NCBI RefSeq assembly: GCF_000518805.1
Contig: NZ_JAEH01000005.1
Location: 160,875-224,874 of the forward strand
Source of the DNA: Shewanella waksmanii ATCC BAA-643
GTDB lineage: Bacteria > Pseudomonadota > Gammaproteobacteria > Enterobacterales > Shewanellaceae
Direction of reading: 5' to 3'
Length of the DNA: 64,000 bases
Shown here in pieces: positions 1-9,065 of this stretch. The notes under the pieces were generated by a model. That model saw only the letters and a list, made by a program, of their open reading frames with translations, did not search any database and was not told where the DNA came from. Position 1 is the first letter of the stretch, and each line of letters opens with the position of its first letter. A program made the translations under genes and the position numbers.

Positions 1-284
1 GCGGTGAGTGGGAATCTGTATCAGACAATGTAAATGATAAAGGAATATTTTTATCTAAGATTGATTTAGAAACCGATCTCATAAATGAGCTCTCTGAGCC
101 AATCCTTTTAGCACTGGGAAAAACAACTATACCTAGTGCAATTGACTACCTTCAAAAGAAAAAGGCACTTCGTATGCGCACTCTATTGAAGCATATTAGG
201 CCCGACTTGAATCAACTAAGTGAAGGGGAATTAGCCAAACCACTAAGCAAGCTTGTGGAAGTCAGCAAAGAGGTAAGTATATGA
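1..284 (+). CDS. OLD-family ATP-dependent endonuclease, C-terminal end (GajA-like), partial
   Basis: An open frame enters from the left edge (first full codon at 3) and stops at TGA 282-284, giving about 93 residues. The visible part reads like the end of an OLD-family nuclease TOPRIM region: a GIFLSKIDLETDL stretch, then a helical, charged tail. The stop overlaps the ATG of the following UvrD-like helicase gene (ATGA), so the two are translationally coupled. An OLD-type nuclease directly followed by a UvrD-like helicase is the arrangement of Gabija (GajA-GajB) and class 2 OLD loci, whose nuclease cuts invading DNA. The ATPase domain and the TOPRIM catalytic acids lie outside the window, so the assignment rests on the tail and the neighbour. 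Confidence 0.6.
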   Translation, partial: GEWESVSDNVNDKGIFLSKIDLETDLINELSEPILLALGKTTIPSAIDYLQKKKALRMRTLLKHIRPDLNQLSEGELAKPLSKLVEVSKEVSI

Positions 285-1906
285 GCGCTTTCACACCTAC
301 CGACCAACAAAAAGATGCCATTAACTACAAAGGAAATATGGTTATTACTGCTTGCCCAGGAAGTGGTAAAACAACTGTGATTAAGGAGAAAATCCGACAA
401 ATAACTCCTGAGCTACTAAACCATAAAGGCATCATCGCTATTACTTTTACTAGAAAAGCGAGTCTCGAATTAAAAAATAGATGTAAGCTTAATGCACATG
501 ACACAAAACAAAGCTTTTTTGGCACCATTGATAGTTTTTGCTACAAAGAGCTCATTCTTCCTTTTTTATCAAGAGTTTGGGATGGTTCACCGAATAATTG
601 CCAAGTAGTTAAACGCTTACAAACACCTTATAAAAAATACTTAGCTGATGTCTATGAAAAGTCACCTAGTCTGGAGGATTTGAATAGTGATAAAGGATTT
701 AAGCGTCTATTTGACGATGAAATTTTGTGGATGAGCTCCTTTGCGGCGATTGCACTACATATTTTAAATGAGTCCTCAGCTGCACAGCGTTACATAAAGG
801 CAAAATACTCACATATATTCATTGATGAATATCAGGATACCTCCAAAGCTCAACATCAATTATTTTTGAAGCTTTTTGAGCTAGGACTGATTGCTACAGC
901 TGTTGGTGATATACAGCAGTCTATTTTTGAATTTCGCGGAGGCTCACCGGAGCTATTGAAGCAACTTTCTGATAACGAAGATAATTTTAAACATTTTGAA
1001 ATCACTATTAATCATCGTAGTCATCCTTCAATAATTAACTACGCCTCCAGGCTACTAAACCCAGATTTTCAACTATTGGAATATGAAGGAGATGCCCGAG
1101 TACATCAACTTGAGCTTGATGGAAACCTCAAAAATGTTGGAGAACAAATATCAGTGTGGGTTACCGAACTACTAAAGAGTGGCGATATAGATACTCCTTC
1201 AGAAGTTGCGATCTTAACGAGAAAGATAGACTCTATAAAACTACTGTCTACGGGGCTTGAAGTGAATCACCGAGTTTACGTTGACTCCCCACTTGATGAG
1301 CTAGGAACTGCCTGTGCAGACCTATATTCAGATCTACTTGCATTTAGTTTAGGAACCATCCCAACAGCTCAAGATTTAATTGATAAACAATTTCAATTTA
1401 TCAATTCAAAAAAGCAACACATAGCTAATTTTAGAACACATTTACTGAACTTAAAAAACGAGCAGAATATCGATGAATTTATCAACAAATGTCGTAATCT
1501 TGCTTTGAACCTACAAATAGATGACACTCACGATTCTGATAATGTATTAAAGCAAATCTTAGAACACGAAGAGCAACTTAAACTATTCAAACCAATAGAT
1601 AAAAATGAAGTACAAGTCATGACTCTACATAAATGCAAAGGACTAGAGTTTAAAGTAGTTTTCCACCTCGATCTTGAAGACTGGGTTTTCCCTTTTAAGA
1701 GGGTTATTGATAGTGATTGGGACAACCCAATTTACCCAAACTTAATTCAAGAAAAAAACTTGCATTATGTTGGAATAACAAGAGCTGAAAATGACTGCGT
1801 GCTCATTCAAGCAGGGTTAAGAAGAAATAGTTTTGGTGAATTCAAAGTCTCCAAACCATCATGCTTTCTAACACTTCCTCAGCTTGAGGGGCTTTACCAA
1901 CAGTAA
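281..1906 (+). CDS. UvrD/PcrA-like superfamily 1 helicase (GajB-like)
   Basis: A 541-residue SF1 helicase-like protein. Motifs in order: Walker A ACPGSGKTT (residues 24-32), motif Ia ITFTRKASLELKNR, motif II FIDEYQDTSKAQ with D182/E183, motif III GDIQQSIFEFRGG, motif IV NHRSHPSIINY, motif V VMTLHKCKGLEFKVVF and motif VI YVGITRAENDCVL. All helicase motifs are intact. It is shorter than UvrD/PcrA (about 720 residues) and close to GajB-type proteins, which lack the large inserted subdomains. Its ATG overlaps the stop of the upstream OLD-type nuclease gene. The pair is most likely a Gabija-like anti-phage module, in which the helicase-like partner acts with the nuclease in one complex. The region is AT-rich compared with the rest of the window, consistent with acquired DNA. 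Confidence 0.85.
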   Translation: MSAFTPTDQQKDAINYKGNMVITACPGSGKTTVIKEKIRQITPELLNHKGIIAITFTRKASLELKNRCKLNAHDTKQSFFGTIDSFCYKELILPFLSRVWDGSPNNCQVVKRLQTPYKKYLADVYEKSPSLEDLNSDKGFKRLFDDEILWMSSFAAIALHILNESSAAQRYIKAKYSHIFIDEYQDTSKAQHQLFLKLFELGLIATAVGDIQQSIFEFRGGSPELLKQLSDNEDNFKHFEITINHRSHPSIINYASRLLNPDFQLLEYEGDARVHQLELDGNLKNVGEQISVWVTELLKSGDIDTPSEVAILTRKIDSIKLLSTGLEVNHRVYVDSPLDELGTACADLYSDLLAFSLGTIPTAQDLIDKQFQFINSKKQHIANFRTHLLNLKNEQNIDEFINKCRNLALNLQIDDTHDSDNVLKQILEHEEQLKLFKPIDKNEVQVMTLHKCKGLEFKVVFHLDLEDWVFPFKRVIDSDWDNPIYPNLIQEKNLHYVGITRAENDCVLIQAGLRRNSFGEFKVSKPSCFLTLPQLEGLYQQ

Positions 1907-1935
1907 TATATGAGACCCGTTTTTTTAGAAAATAA

Positions 1936-1952
1936 TTTCAGTTAAACTGAAA
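1936..1952 (+). terminator. Weak hairpin after the helicase gene
   Basis: TTTCAGTT and AACTGAAA form a short AT-rich stem about 30 bases after the helicase stop, followed by only four T residues. It may end the defence-operon transcript but is not a strong intrinsic terminator. Confidence 0.3.
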
Positions 1953-2125
1953 AGGTTTTAGCTAACCTATATACAGAACTGAATTGATTACAGTCACCGG
2001 CGTCAGTTGAACTTAACAAACCACAATTCAGGTGCATCGGAAAATAAGGTGAACGTCTAATAAATGTATCAAGTTTTTTCTGTAGAATGCTAAGTTCTGC
2101 TAAAAAGGCTTACCAAAATTTAGAG

Positions 2126-2161
2126 AATAGAGTCTGGAAAATATATTTTCCAGACTCTATT
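2126..2161. repeat. 36-bp perfect palindrome in AT-rich intergenic DNA
   Basis: The two 18-base arms (2126-2143 and 2144-2161) are exact reverse complements with no spacer; the right arm reads TATTTTCCAGACTCTATT. A related TTTTTTCCAGACTAT string recurs near 2235-2250. The 1907-2323 gap otherwise holds no convincing gene. The palindrome could be a bidirectional terminator, a protein-binding site or a recombination-associated repeat at the edge of the acquired defence segment; nothing visible decides between these. Confidence 0.6.
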
Positions 2162-2323
2162 TTTCTCAAAATTCTTTTAATTTTTTTACTTTTTTGGAAA
2201 AACGCTACAAAGATAGAGTGGGCATGGGTTTCCAGATTTTTTCCAGACTATGATATAAATAGTAAGAGCATTACCATGCGCTAACGACGATGTTTGGCTA
2301 ACCTATTAGCCAACGCCTACGCT

Positions 2324-2353
2324 AAAAGCTAGCCAACTCAGGCTAGCTTTTTT
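2324..2353 (+). terminator. Strong intrinsic terminator
   Basis: An 11-bp stem (AAAAGCTAGCC / GGCTAGCTTTT) with loop AACTCA is followed by a T run. It is preceded by a second hairpin, TTGGCTAA-CCTA-TTAGCCAA (2294-2313). No gene is recognisable directly upstream; it may mark the end of the ancestral transcript left of the TDT transporter or of the defence segment. Confidence 0.7.
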
Positions 2354-2396
2354 ATTGCCAGTTACCACCCCTTAAGTAAGAAAAATTGATGCTATG

Positions 2397-2441
2397 AATA
2401 AAATGATTTGAATTTTATTAATCATTGGCAATTTGTATAGT
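2397..2441 (+). promoter_or_regulatory. Promoter and inverted-repeat operator of the TDT transporter
   Basis: An inverted repeat with 8-bp arms, AATAAAAT-N7-ATTTTATT (2397-2419), lies upstream of a TATAGT -10 element (2436-2441). No good -35 hexamer is seen at the right spacing, which suggests activator dependence. The same arrangement occurs upstream of the YeiH-family gene at 3594-3638, with identical 39-base spacing from repeat start to -10. The A/T-rich dyad near -35 is typical of LysR-type regulator sites. Confidence 0.55.
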
Positions 2442-2549
2442 GACCCCATCAAGTACTCAGGCTTTCTATCTCGCTAAACAAGCTGCTGCCGCATCAAACC
2501 CAACTGAAAACCTAGACGACACTACTTATTCTTTGCCAATGAGGTCACT

Positions 2550-3518
2550 ATGATCAACACCGCTAAACGAAAGTTACTCAGTGCGCCCACGCCTATGGCA
2601 GGTTTGGCCTTAGCTATTGCCAGTTTAGGTTGGTGTTGGGAGAGTTTTATTGACTTACACGGTTACGGTCAGTGGAGTAGCGCTGCCATTGCCAGCGTAC
2701 TGCTGTTGATTCTAACCAGCCGATTTATTGCTCACCCACGCAGTCTTTTGCAAGATCTTGCCCATCCTGTAGTGGGTAGTGTTGTGCCGACCTTTGCTAT
2801 GGCAACCATGGTGGTATCTAACTCAGTGGGACAATTCTCTGCTTACACGGGAGACATTCTGTGGTTGCTAGGGCTTGCGTTACACATTATTTTTCTGGCC
2901 AGTTTCTTATTCCATCGGGTAAGCGAGTTTGAGTTGCACCATATGGTGCCAAGCTGGTTTGTTCCGCCGGTTGGCATTGTGGTCGCTGATGTGTCGTTTT
3001 CAGGTAACCCCAATTTATACCTGCTTGCCATCGCGGCACTGGTATTTGGGATGGCAACTTATGCCATCATGTTACCTATTATGATCTACCGATTGATGTT
3101 CACCCATGAGATCCCCGATGCCGCTAAGCCAACGGTGGCGATTCTTGCTGCACCCGCCAGCCTCTCATTAGCTGGCTACCTAACAGTGTCTGCCAATCCA
3201 TCGCCATTAATTATCGCGCTATTATTCGGCATTGCCGTTTTGATGACCTTAATTATCTATTTCGCATTTTTCAAACTACTGCAATTGCCTTTCAGCCCAG
3301 GCTATGCGGCCTTTACTTTCCCCATGGTCATCGGCGCTACGGCCCTATTTAAAACCGCTCAGTGGATGGACAGTGTCAATATTGCGGCCCAATATGTACA
3401 ACAAGTAAACCTATTGGCGGTTATCGAACTAACCATTGCTACCTTGGTTGTGGGATACGTCGCGCTGCGGTATATCTGCTACTATGGCGCTCAAGCTACG
3501 CCCCCCGCCAGCGCGTAA
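2550..3518 (+). CDS. TDT-family (TehA/SLAC1-like) membrane transporter
   Basis: A 322-residue polytopic inner-membrane protein with about ten hydrophobic segments and the TDT-family string KPTVAILAAPASLSLAGYL around residues 190-210. Members include TehA-like anion channels, dicarboxylate transporters and Ssu1-type sulfite exporters. The substrate cannot be read from the sequence. The ATG at 2550 follows AATGAGG. A short in-frame open stretch starting GTG at 2440 ends at a TGA overlapping this ATG, so coupling to a leader peptide is possible. It shares its promoter architecture with the following YeiH-family gene; since E. coli YeiH is linked to sulfite export, a role in sulfur-oxyanion efflux is a reasonable inference. 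Confidence 0.75.
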   Translation: MINTAKRKLLSAPTPMAGLALAIASLGWCWESFIDLHGYGQWSSAAIASVLLLILTSRFIAHPRSLLQDLAHPVVGSVVPTFAMATMVVSNSVGQFSAYTGDILWLLGLALHIIFLASFLFHRVSEFELHHMVPSWFVPPVGIVVADVSFSGNPNLYLLAIAALVFGMATYAIMLPIMIYRLMFTHEIPDAAKPTVAILAAPASLSLAGYLTVSANPSPLIIALLFGIAVLMTLIIYFAFFKLLQLPFSPGYAAFTFPMVIGATALFKTAQWMDSVNIAAQYVQQVNLLAVIELTIATLVVGYVALRYICYYGAQATPPASA

Positions 3519-3593
3519 ATGAGCCAGCAGTATCATCAATTAAAGCGTTTGATCGCCCAACCAGCCTAAAGAGTCAATTTAATTTAATCTATA

Positions 3594-3638
3594 AATAAAA
3601 TGAATTGAATTTATTAAAGATCAAACAGTTTGTATAGT
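3594..3638 (+). promoter_or_regulatory. Promoter and inverted-repeat operator of the YeiH-family gene
   Basis: AATAAAATGAATTGAATTTATT (3594-3615) is an imperfect dyad nearly identical to that at 2397-2419, placed exactly 39 bases before a TATAGT -10 (3633-3638) as in the upstream gene. Transcription would start about 25 bases before the ATG at 3671. Confidence 0.5.
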
Positions 3639-3670
3639 TGAAGCTGACAACGACTTTGAGTACTGGCTGA

Positions 3671-4599
3671 ATGACCGCGCACGCCCGCCCTTTTTATAAA
3701 CAAGCACGCTACTGGCCATTTTGCCTCATCGCGGTGGTGTGCTTACTGCCAATCATCTCATCTCCTGTTGCACTCACTCTTGGATTAACTTTAGCCAGTT
3801 TAGGCCTAGTACCAAAGCAACTGGATTTAGGCGCCATCACCAAAAAACTGTTAGCCTATTCGATTGTCGGCCTCGGATTTGGCATTCAGCTAGAATCAGC
3901 CATCAATGCCAGCTTGGCCAACTTACCTTTGATTGTCGGCTCTATCATTGCCACTTTACTGCTAGGCTTTTTACTGACAAGGCTGCTTAATTTTGACAGT
4001 AAAACTGGCCACCTCATTGCGGCGGCAGTGCCATTGCAGCGGTCGCCCCTGCGATACACGCTAAACCCGATCAAACCGCCATCGCGTTAGCCACCGTATT
4101 TATACTAAACTCTGTGGCTCTGTTTGTATTTCCAACTATTGGTCATTTGCTGGACTTAAGCCAATATCATTTTGGAGTTTGGAGCGCGATTGCTATCCAT
4201 GATACCTCATCGGTTGTGGGCGCAGCCGCAGCTTATGGTGATGAAGCACTGGTCACAGCCACCACAGTGAAGCTGGCCAGGGCGTTATGGATAGTGCCAT
4301 TGGCTTTATTAAGCGCCATGTTATTCGGCGGTGATAAAAAGCGCTTGGCCGTACCTTATTTTATTGGATTCTACTGTGTGGCGATTGCCATTGGACATTG
4401 GTTGCCACAAGGAGAGGCGCTCTACCAAATACTCTTTAGCTTGGCTAAACGTTTATTGATTGTCTGCCTGTTCTTTATTGGTGCAGGTATTACAGTGAAT
4501 AAGATGCGTCAGGCCGGACATAAACCATTGTTGCTGGGTGTGTTGTTATGGCTAGCAATCGGTGGTGGGTCACTTATCTACATCATCAGCTTTACTTGA
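3671..4599 (+). pseudogene. YeiH-family putative sulfite/sulfate exporter, frameshifted
   Basis: The first part (ATG 3671 to about 4026) encodes an N-terminal half typical of the YeiH family (Cons_hypoth698): LIAVVCLLPIISSP, then SIVGLGFGIQLES. The frame then shifts and the remaining family sequence ([19 protein letters not shown], then [17 protein letters not shown] to [11 protein letters not shown]) continues in another frame to the stop at 4599. At the junction the family motif [17 protein letters not shown] has lost its GTAICGG part: only two bases lie between the AA codons and the Ser codon where seven codons are expected, an apparent 19-base deletion flanked by GCGGC. The downstream half alone has an ATG at 4114 but would lack the conserved core. 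The protein is probably non-functional unless this is an assembly error. Confidence 0.75.
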
Positions 4600-4755
4600 G
4601 GCTTTCATCCCCACCAACAAATAGAGCAGCAGTAAAAAAGCACTTAAGTCGATGACTGAACGTAATAAACCTTCAGTACTAAGCGAGGCGCTAACAAAAA
4701 CAACGCAACATAATATGATTAATAGTTTTCGCACGATTACCCCCACGGCCGACAA
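4570..4755 (-). CDS. Possible small membrane protein, unrecognised
   Basis: A 61-residue frame on the minus strand with two hydrophobic segments (about residues 8-24 and 33-50) and a charged C-terminus ([11 protein letters not shown]). It converges with and overlaps the end of the YeiH-family gene by 30 bases. The only start giving this length is TTG at 4753-4755, without a clear ribosome binding site; a GTG three codons later is an alternative. Family unknown. It is listed because the hydrophobicity pattern is coherent, but it may be chance. Confidence 0.3.
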   Translation of the reverse strand: MSAVGVIVRKLLIILCCVVFVSASLSTEGLLRSVIDLSAFLLLLYLLVGMKASSKADDVDK

Positions 4756-4845
4756 TTAGATAGGCTAATTATTTCGCATCTGTGCCGTTGGGGATAATAT
4801 TGTAATCCACTAATAAATAGCTAAAACTAATAAGTGGTATTTTGA

Positions 4846-5532
4846 CTATACTGAAATAGCATAAGGATCTTGGCGACTATCGCTGTTCCATTGATATTCC
4901 GTGAGTTGCTCTATTCGCCGAGCTTCAGCCTCACCTTGGGTTTGTTTAATGTAATGTAAGGCGGCATCGATACCCGCTGAAACCCCAGAAGAAGTTAGGT
5001 ACTTGCCATCATCAACCCAGCGGGCTGTCGGCTGCCACACCACTTGGCTATTCAAACTTGTTACCCAGTTATAGGCCATTTTATTGGTCGTCGCACTCAC
5101 TTGATTCAGCAAAGCGGTTTTGGCTAACAGTGCACTGCCAGTACACACTGAAAACACCTTTTTGGATACTGCACATTGGCGTACTAGCCAATCAACCAGC
5201 TCACTGTCATCAACCAAAGTGCGAGTCCCTAAGCCACCGGGTATCAAAAATAGATCGCACGGAATCACATCTGGCAACTGTCTGTCGGTCACCACACGAG
5301 GGCCTTGATAACTGCGCACAACACTTTGGTTTCCCACCAGCAATATCTGGCTGTTGCGCATGTGTCCGAGCATTTCAATCGGACCATGCAGATCTAACGT
5401 TTCGTAGTCATCGAAGACCAACGCAACCGTTTTGTGGCGAGCGCCGGTATCACTTAATGCTGTGGGCGATAGCATCGCCGCGACTATGGCTGCACTGCCA
5501 CCAATTAGCACATCTCTTCTATTCATATTCAT
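4846..5532 (-). CDS. DJ-1/PfpI (ThiJ)-family protein with Tat signal
   Basis: A 228-residue protein of the class I glutamine-amidotransferase-like fold. The N-terminus NRRDVLIGGSAAIVAAMLSP carries a twin-arginine motif and hydrophobic stretch ending near ALSDT, so export by Tat is predicted. The mature part starts VALVFDDYETLDLHGPIEML, as in isonitrile-hydratase-like and AraC-associated PfpI domains, and holds the nucleophile elbow FSVCTGSALLAKT with the predicted reactive cysteine. It is a stand-alone domain without the helix-turn-helix of the AraC-type relatives. No partner gene is adjacent. The reaction is not predictable; exported DJ-1-like proteins are uncommon. Confidence 0.75.
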   Translation of the reverse strand: MNMNRRDVLIGGSAAIVAAMLSPTALSDTGARHKTVALVFDDYETLDLHGPIEMLGHMRNSQILLVGNQSVVRSYQGPRVVTDRQLPDVIPCDLFLIPGGLGTRTLVDDSELVDWLVRQCAVSKKVFSVCTGSALLAKTALLNQVSATTNKMAYNWVTSLNSQVVWQPTARWVDDGKYLTSSGVSAGIDAALHYIKQTQGEAEARRIEQLTEYQWNSDSRQDPYAISV

Positions 5533-5786
5533 CTCGTTGCGTATTGATCTTTCATCCCCTGCGGGCTACGGGGCCTGCGGGTACTTGGATAACATCACCT
5601 TAGTAGAGTTCCTTGGCTTTTTTACAGATAACTCAGTTTGAGGGACTCACCACAGTAGTGCTGCAAATTGCGAGCTAACCAGTCTATATAATCCTATGAA
5701 ATAACGTCTAATTTTGACAACCAACATGCAAAACCACATGGCTGTTCTACACTTGATACATACTAATTAAAACTAAGGTTTGCTCA

Positions 5787-8700
5787 ATGGCGCAGCGCTC
5801 GTTTTCCAACTGGCTTTCACTCAACTCTATCGGCACCAAAGTAATTCTCGCCATGCTCTCCATTAGCCTGTTAGTCATCATCTTGTCTACTTCCAATTAC
5901 CTGATGAACCAGCGGGTTTCAACCGATACCAGCAGAGTGAGTCAATTTGAAATTCCCAAGGCAATTGCCACCATCAATATGCTTGATGAAATAGGTGACA
6001 TGAATGCCAACATTTTAGAGTATTCCTTAGGCGAAGTAGATGAAAAACAAGAGTTCGATAACAACCAAGCCGAGTTCTACCTCTATTTAGCCCAACTTAA
6101 AAATGCCCTCAAAAACAATGATAAACGGGTGGCAGAAATCGAGCAGCTGTTTCAAGATTACCAAACTATCGCACGGGCAGAGGTGTTTAATCGCTATAAC
6201 CCAGAAAATGAAGAGTGGGCCAAACAACGCGTAAAGGGACTCACAGAGGTAACAGGGCGCAAATTGGAGGTGTTACTTGATTCGCTAAAGCAGAGCGAAA
6301 TTAACGATGTTGGCTCTCAAGCGGATCTGCGCGAGGTGATTAATGATGATCTACCGGGAGTACGCTACTATTTAGAGCTGGTTGATGAAGCTGGCGATAT
6401 GGTCGCAAACCTGACCGAGTACATTACCGGAGTCTATCAAGCAAAGAATGACTTTGTCGAAAACGCACAAAACTTTGAAGAGTTCTTAACTAAGCTCAAG
6501 CCACTTGAGCAACGTACAAAAGAAGTTGAACAACTTAATGATGTTGAGGCGCTCTACAAAGTGCTTCGAGACGGGGGGTTTGAAGTATTTCAGCGTTATG
6601 ACTCGGCTAACAAAATCACGGCTATTCAAGCCATTGATGAGCTAGAGCATAAGACCTTCGCGCGACTAGAGCAGTTGCTTGATGACATGTCAAAAGAGGC
6701 TGAATCCAGCGCCTCAATCTCACTTAACGGCCTCAATGATGTCACTCAGTCTAACCAATATGTCCTGATCACCTCGCTGGCATCGGTATTGATTCTTTGC
6801 GCCGGTATTATCCTATTTACTTACCGAGTCATCACCCGCCCCATTACTAAATTGAGCGGCACCATGAAGCAGCTTGCCGATGGTGATACTGACGTAGATA
6901 TCGTCTATAGCGGCCGCAATGATGAAGTCGGCTATATGGCCAAAGCCATGGAGGTATTTAAGAAAAATATCATCGCCCGCAACCTTGCAGAGCGCGAGCT
7001 CGTTGAGGCTAAAGAAAATGCTGAAGCGGCTTCTAAAGCCAAAGCCTCGTTTTTGGCTACCATGTCCCATGAAATTCGCACCCCGATGAATGGGGTCATC
7101 GGCATGATAGATCTGATGTTAACAACGCAGATGAACCATGAACAACGGCAGATGACCTCAACCATACGTAGCTCAGCTTTTTCACTGCTCAACATCATTA
7201 ATGACATTCTCGATTTTAGTAAAATTGAAGCCGGTAAATTAACCCTTGAACACATTAGTTTCTCTATAGATGAATTACTCGAAGGGGTGGTTGATACCAT
7301 CACCCCCAACGCAGACAAGCAACAAGTTAGTTTGCAACTGTATATCGACCCCAGTTTGCCCACACATTTAATTGGTGATCCTATCCGTATTCGCCAAGTC
7401 CTATTCAATCTAATTGGTAATGCGGTGAAGTTTTCCGCCAACGACAACCAACAAGGGGTCGTTAAAATACTGCTTAGGATGACCGACGTCGGCAGCAAAA
7501 AAGTCACCTTTAACATTGAGATTGTCGATAACGGCATCGGCATTTCTGCCGACGTTATCAGTATGCTGTTTAAGCCCTTTACCCAGGCTGAGTCATCAAC
7601 AACTCGGCGCTATGGCGGCACAGGCTTAGGCTTAGCAATTTGTTATAACTTGATAGATTTAATGGGTGGCACAATTGCGGTAGACAGCAAAGTAGGTGAA
7701 GGCTCCAACTTTAGCATCGACCTCTCATTGCCTTATGTCGCGCAGGAGAAAATTAACCTCAGCGAATATCAACACACGATTAATTTTATCGACATTCAAT
7801 CGAACTGGCACCGTCAAGTGGTTGAAGAGTACCTGAGTGACAGCCAAATCCCCTTATCTGAATTGTCGGCCGCCAATCTTCATAGTGTTGCCGCCACAAA
7901 CCAAGCCATCATTACCGTCATCACCGACAACCTAACGTCAACCTTGGCGCAATATACCGAATTTATGCAACCTCCGCTGTCATTGCCACTGCGATTTCTT
8001 GTGCTGGATTATGCATCTCGTGGGGCGGGTATTATGGATGAACGCACGTTCGCCATTGCAGCATCACCACTAAAACGCTCAACCTTACTCTACGGATACC
8101 GTGTGACACTGGGTAAAGACAGCCCGTTAGAGATGTCTGAGTTTGATAATCAAGAGATCTTTACCCCAGATGCCAGCATTGAAGAGGCTGAAGCCGCAGG
8201 CAGACTGATCTTGGTCGCCGAAGACAACCAAACCAATCAAGAGGTGATTAAGCGCCAACTGCTAAAACTAGGCTACAGCAGTTTGATAGCTAATGATGGC
8301 ATTGAAGCTGAGCAACTTTATCCGCAACACCAGTTTGCTGCCGTCCTGACCGACTGTCATATGCCCAATAAAGATGGTTATGAGCTTGCCGCTACGCTCA
8401 AGGCTATGCAGCAAGATCAAGGTAAGCACATTCCCATTATTGCTATTACCGCCAACGCACTACTCGGAGAAGCAGAAAAATGCCTTGCTGCCGGTATGGA
8501 CGACTACCTTGCCAAGCCCATTGAAATGGCCAAGCTCAAGAAAGTGCTGCAGCAATGGTTACAACCTCAAACGCAACCCACTGCCAAAGTGCTGCCCGCG
8601 ATGGAGCCGATGACATTTAGTCCGCCTGCCTCAATTGTGCCACCGACTCCCTCTGCCCCCCATAGTGCGAACGCGCCTATGCAGGACAATGATGTCAGTG

Positions 8701-9050
8701 ATATTTTTGATGACAGTGTGATAACCGATGTGTTTGCTGATGATATGCCTGACTATATCGCTTCGCTGGCAGACTTTATCGAGCTCACCATGCCGCAATT
8801 ACGCGCTATGGTGCGCGATAGCCAATTTGATATATCCACCATAGGTCAGATAGCCCACAAGCTGAAATCATCTGCAAAAACCATGGGCATAAAGCAGATT
8901 GCCGAACACTGTGAACTGATCGAGCAAGCCGCGGCTCAACAAGATGCGCCAACAATTGGCCACTCTCTGGCGGTTATTGCCGCACAACTTGATGATGTAG
9001 AGGCGGCAATCAATGACAGGATCAAGCAAAATGGCAGCCAGCTAAGCTAA
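5787..9050 (+). CDS. Hybrid sensor histidine kinase (HAMP-HisKA-HATPase-REC-HPt)
   Basis: A 1087-residue inner-membrane hybrid kinase. A transmembrane segment near residues 17-38 and another near 328-346 flank a long helical periplasmic region. HAMP follows (about 347-400), then HisKA with phospho-acceptor H428 in [16 protein letters not shown], the ATPase domain with NAVKF and GGTGLGLAI, a receiver domain with D856 in [14 protein letters not shown], and a C-terminal HPt domain with H1024 in [13 protein letters not shown]. All phosphorelay residues are present. The architecture resembles TorS and related sensors, but the sensory region is not assigned. No response-regulator gene is adjacent, so the output partner is elsewhere. 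It converges with the HD-GYP gene downstream with only 15 bases between stops. Confidence 0.9.
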   Translation: MAQRSFSNWLSLNSIGTKVILAMLSISLLVIILSTSNYLMNQRVSTDTSRVSQFEIPKAIATINMLDEIGDMNANILEYSLGEVDEKQEFDNNQAEFYLYLAQLKNALKNNDKRVAEIEQLFQDYQTIARAEVFNRYNPENEEWAKQRVKGLTEVTGRKLEVLLDSLKQSEINDVGSQADLREVINDDLPGVRYYLELVDEAGDMVANLTEYITGVYQAKNDFVENAQNFEEFLTKLKPLEQRTKEVEQLNDVEALYKVLRDGGFEVFQRYDSANKITAIQAIDELEHKTFARLEQLLDDMSKEAESSASISLNGLNDVTQSNQYVLITSLASVLILCAGIILFTYRVITRPITKLSGTMKQLADGDTDVDIVYSGRNDEVGYMAKAMEVFKKNIIARNLAERELVEAKENAEAASKAKASFLATMSHEIRTPMNGVIGMIDLMLTTQMNHEQRQMTSTIRSSAFSLLNIINDILDFSKIEAGKLTLEHISFSIDELLEGVVDTITPNADKQQVSLQLYIDPSLPTHLIGDPIRIRQVLFNLIGNAVKFSANDNQQGVVKILLRMTDVGSKKVTFNIEIVDNGIGISADVISMLFKPFTQAESSTTRRYGGTGLGLAICYNLIDLMGGTIAVDSKVGEGSNFSIDLSLPYVAQEKINLSEYQHTINFIDIQSNWHRQVVEEYLSDSQIPLSELSAANLHSVAATNQAIITVITDNLTSTLAQYTEFMQPPLSLPLRFLVLDYASRGAGIMDERTFAIAASPLKRSTLLYGYRVTLGKDSPLEMSEFDNQEIFTPDASIEEAEAAGRLILVAEDNQTNQEVIKRQLLKLGYSSLIANDGIEAEQLYPQHQFAAVLTDCHMPNKDGYELAATLKAMQQDQGKHIPIIAITANALLGEAEKCLAAGMDDYLAKPIEMAKLKKVLQQWLQPQTQPTAKVLPAMEPMTFSPPASIVPPTPSAPHSANAPMQDNDVSDIFDDSVITDVFADDMPDYIASLADFIELTMPQLRAMVRDSQFDISTIGQIAHKLKSSAKTMGIKQIAEHCELIEQAAAQQDAPTIGHSLAVIAAQLDDVEAAINDRIKQNGSQLS

Positions 9051-9065
9051 GCTGGCTAATGGTGA

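Noticed and set aside
2087..2284. 65-residue frame across the AT-rich palindrome
   Set aside because: It runs through the 36-bp palindrome, has no ribosome binding site and its composition follows the AT-rich DNA.
1961..2306. GCTAACCTAT direct repeat (1961-1970 and 2297-2306) as an attachment site of the defence segment
   Set aside because: Only 10 bases, no integrase or tRNA gene nearby, and it does not flank the defence genes.
6813..7543. Long minus-strand frames inside the hybrid kinase gene
   Set aside because: Shadows of a gene with clear kinase domains on the plus strand.
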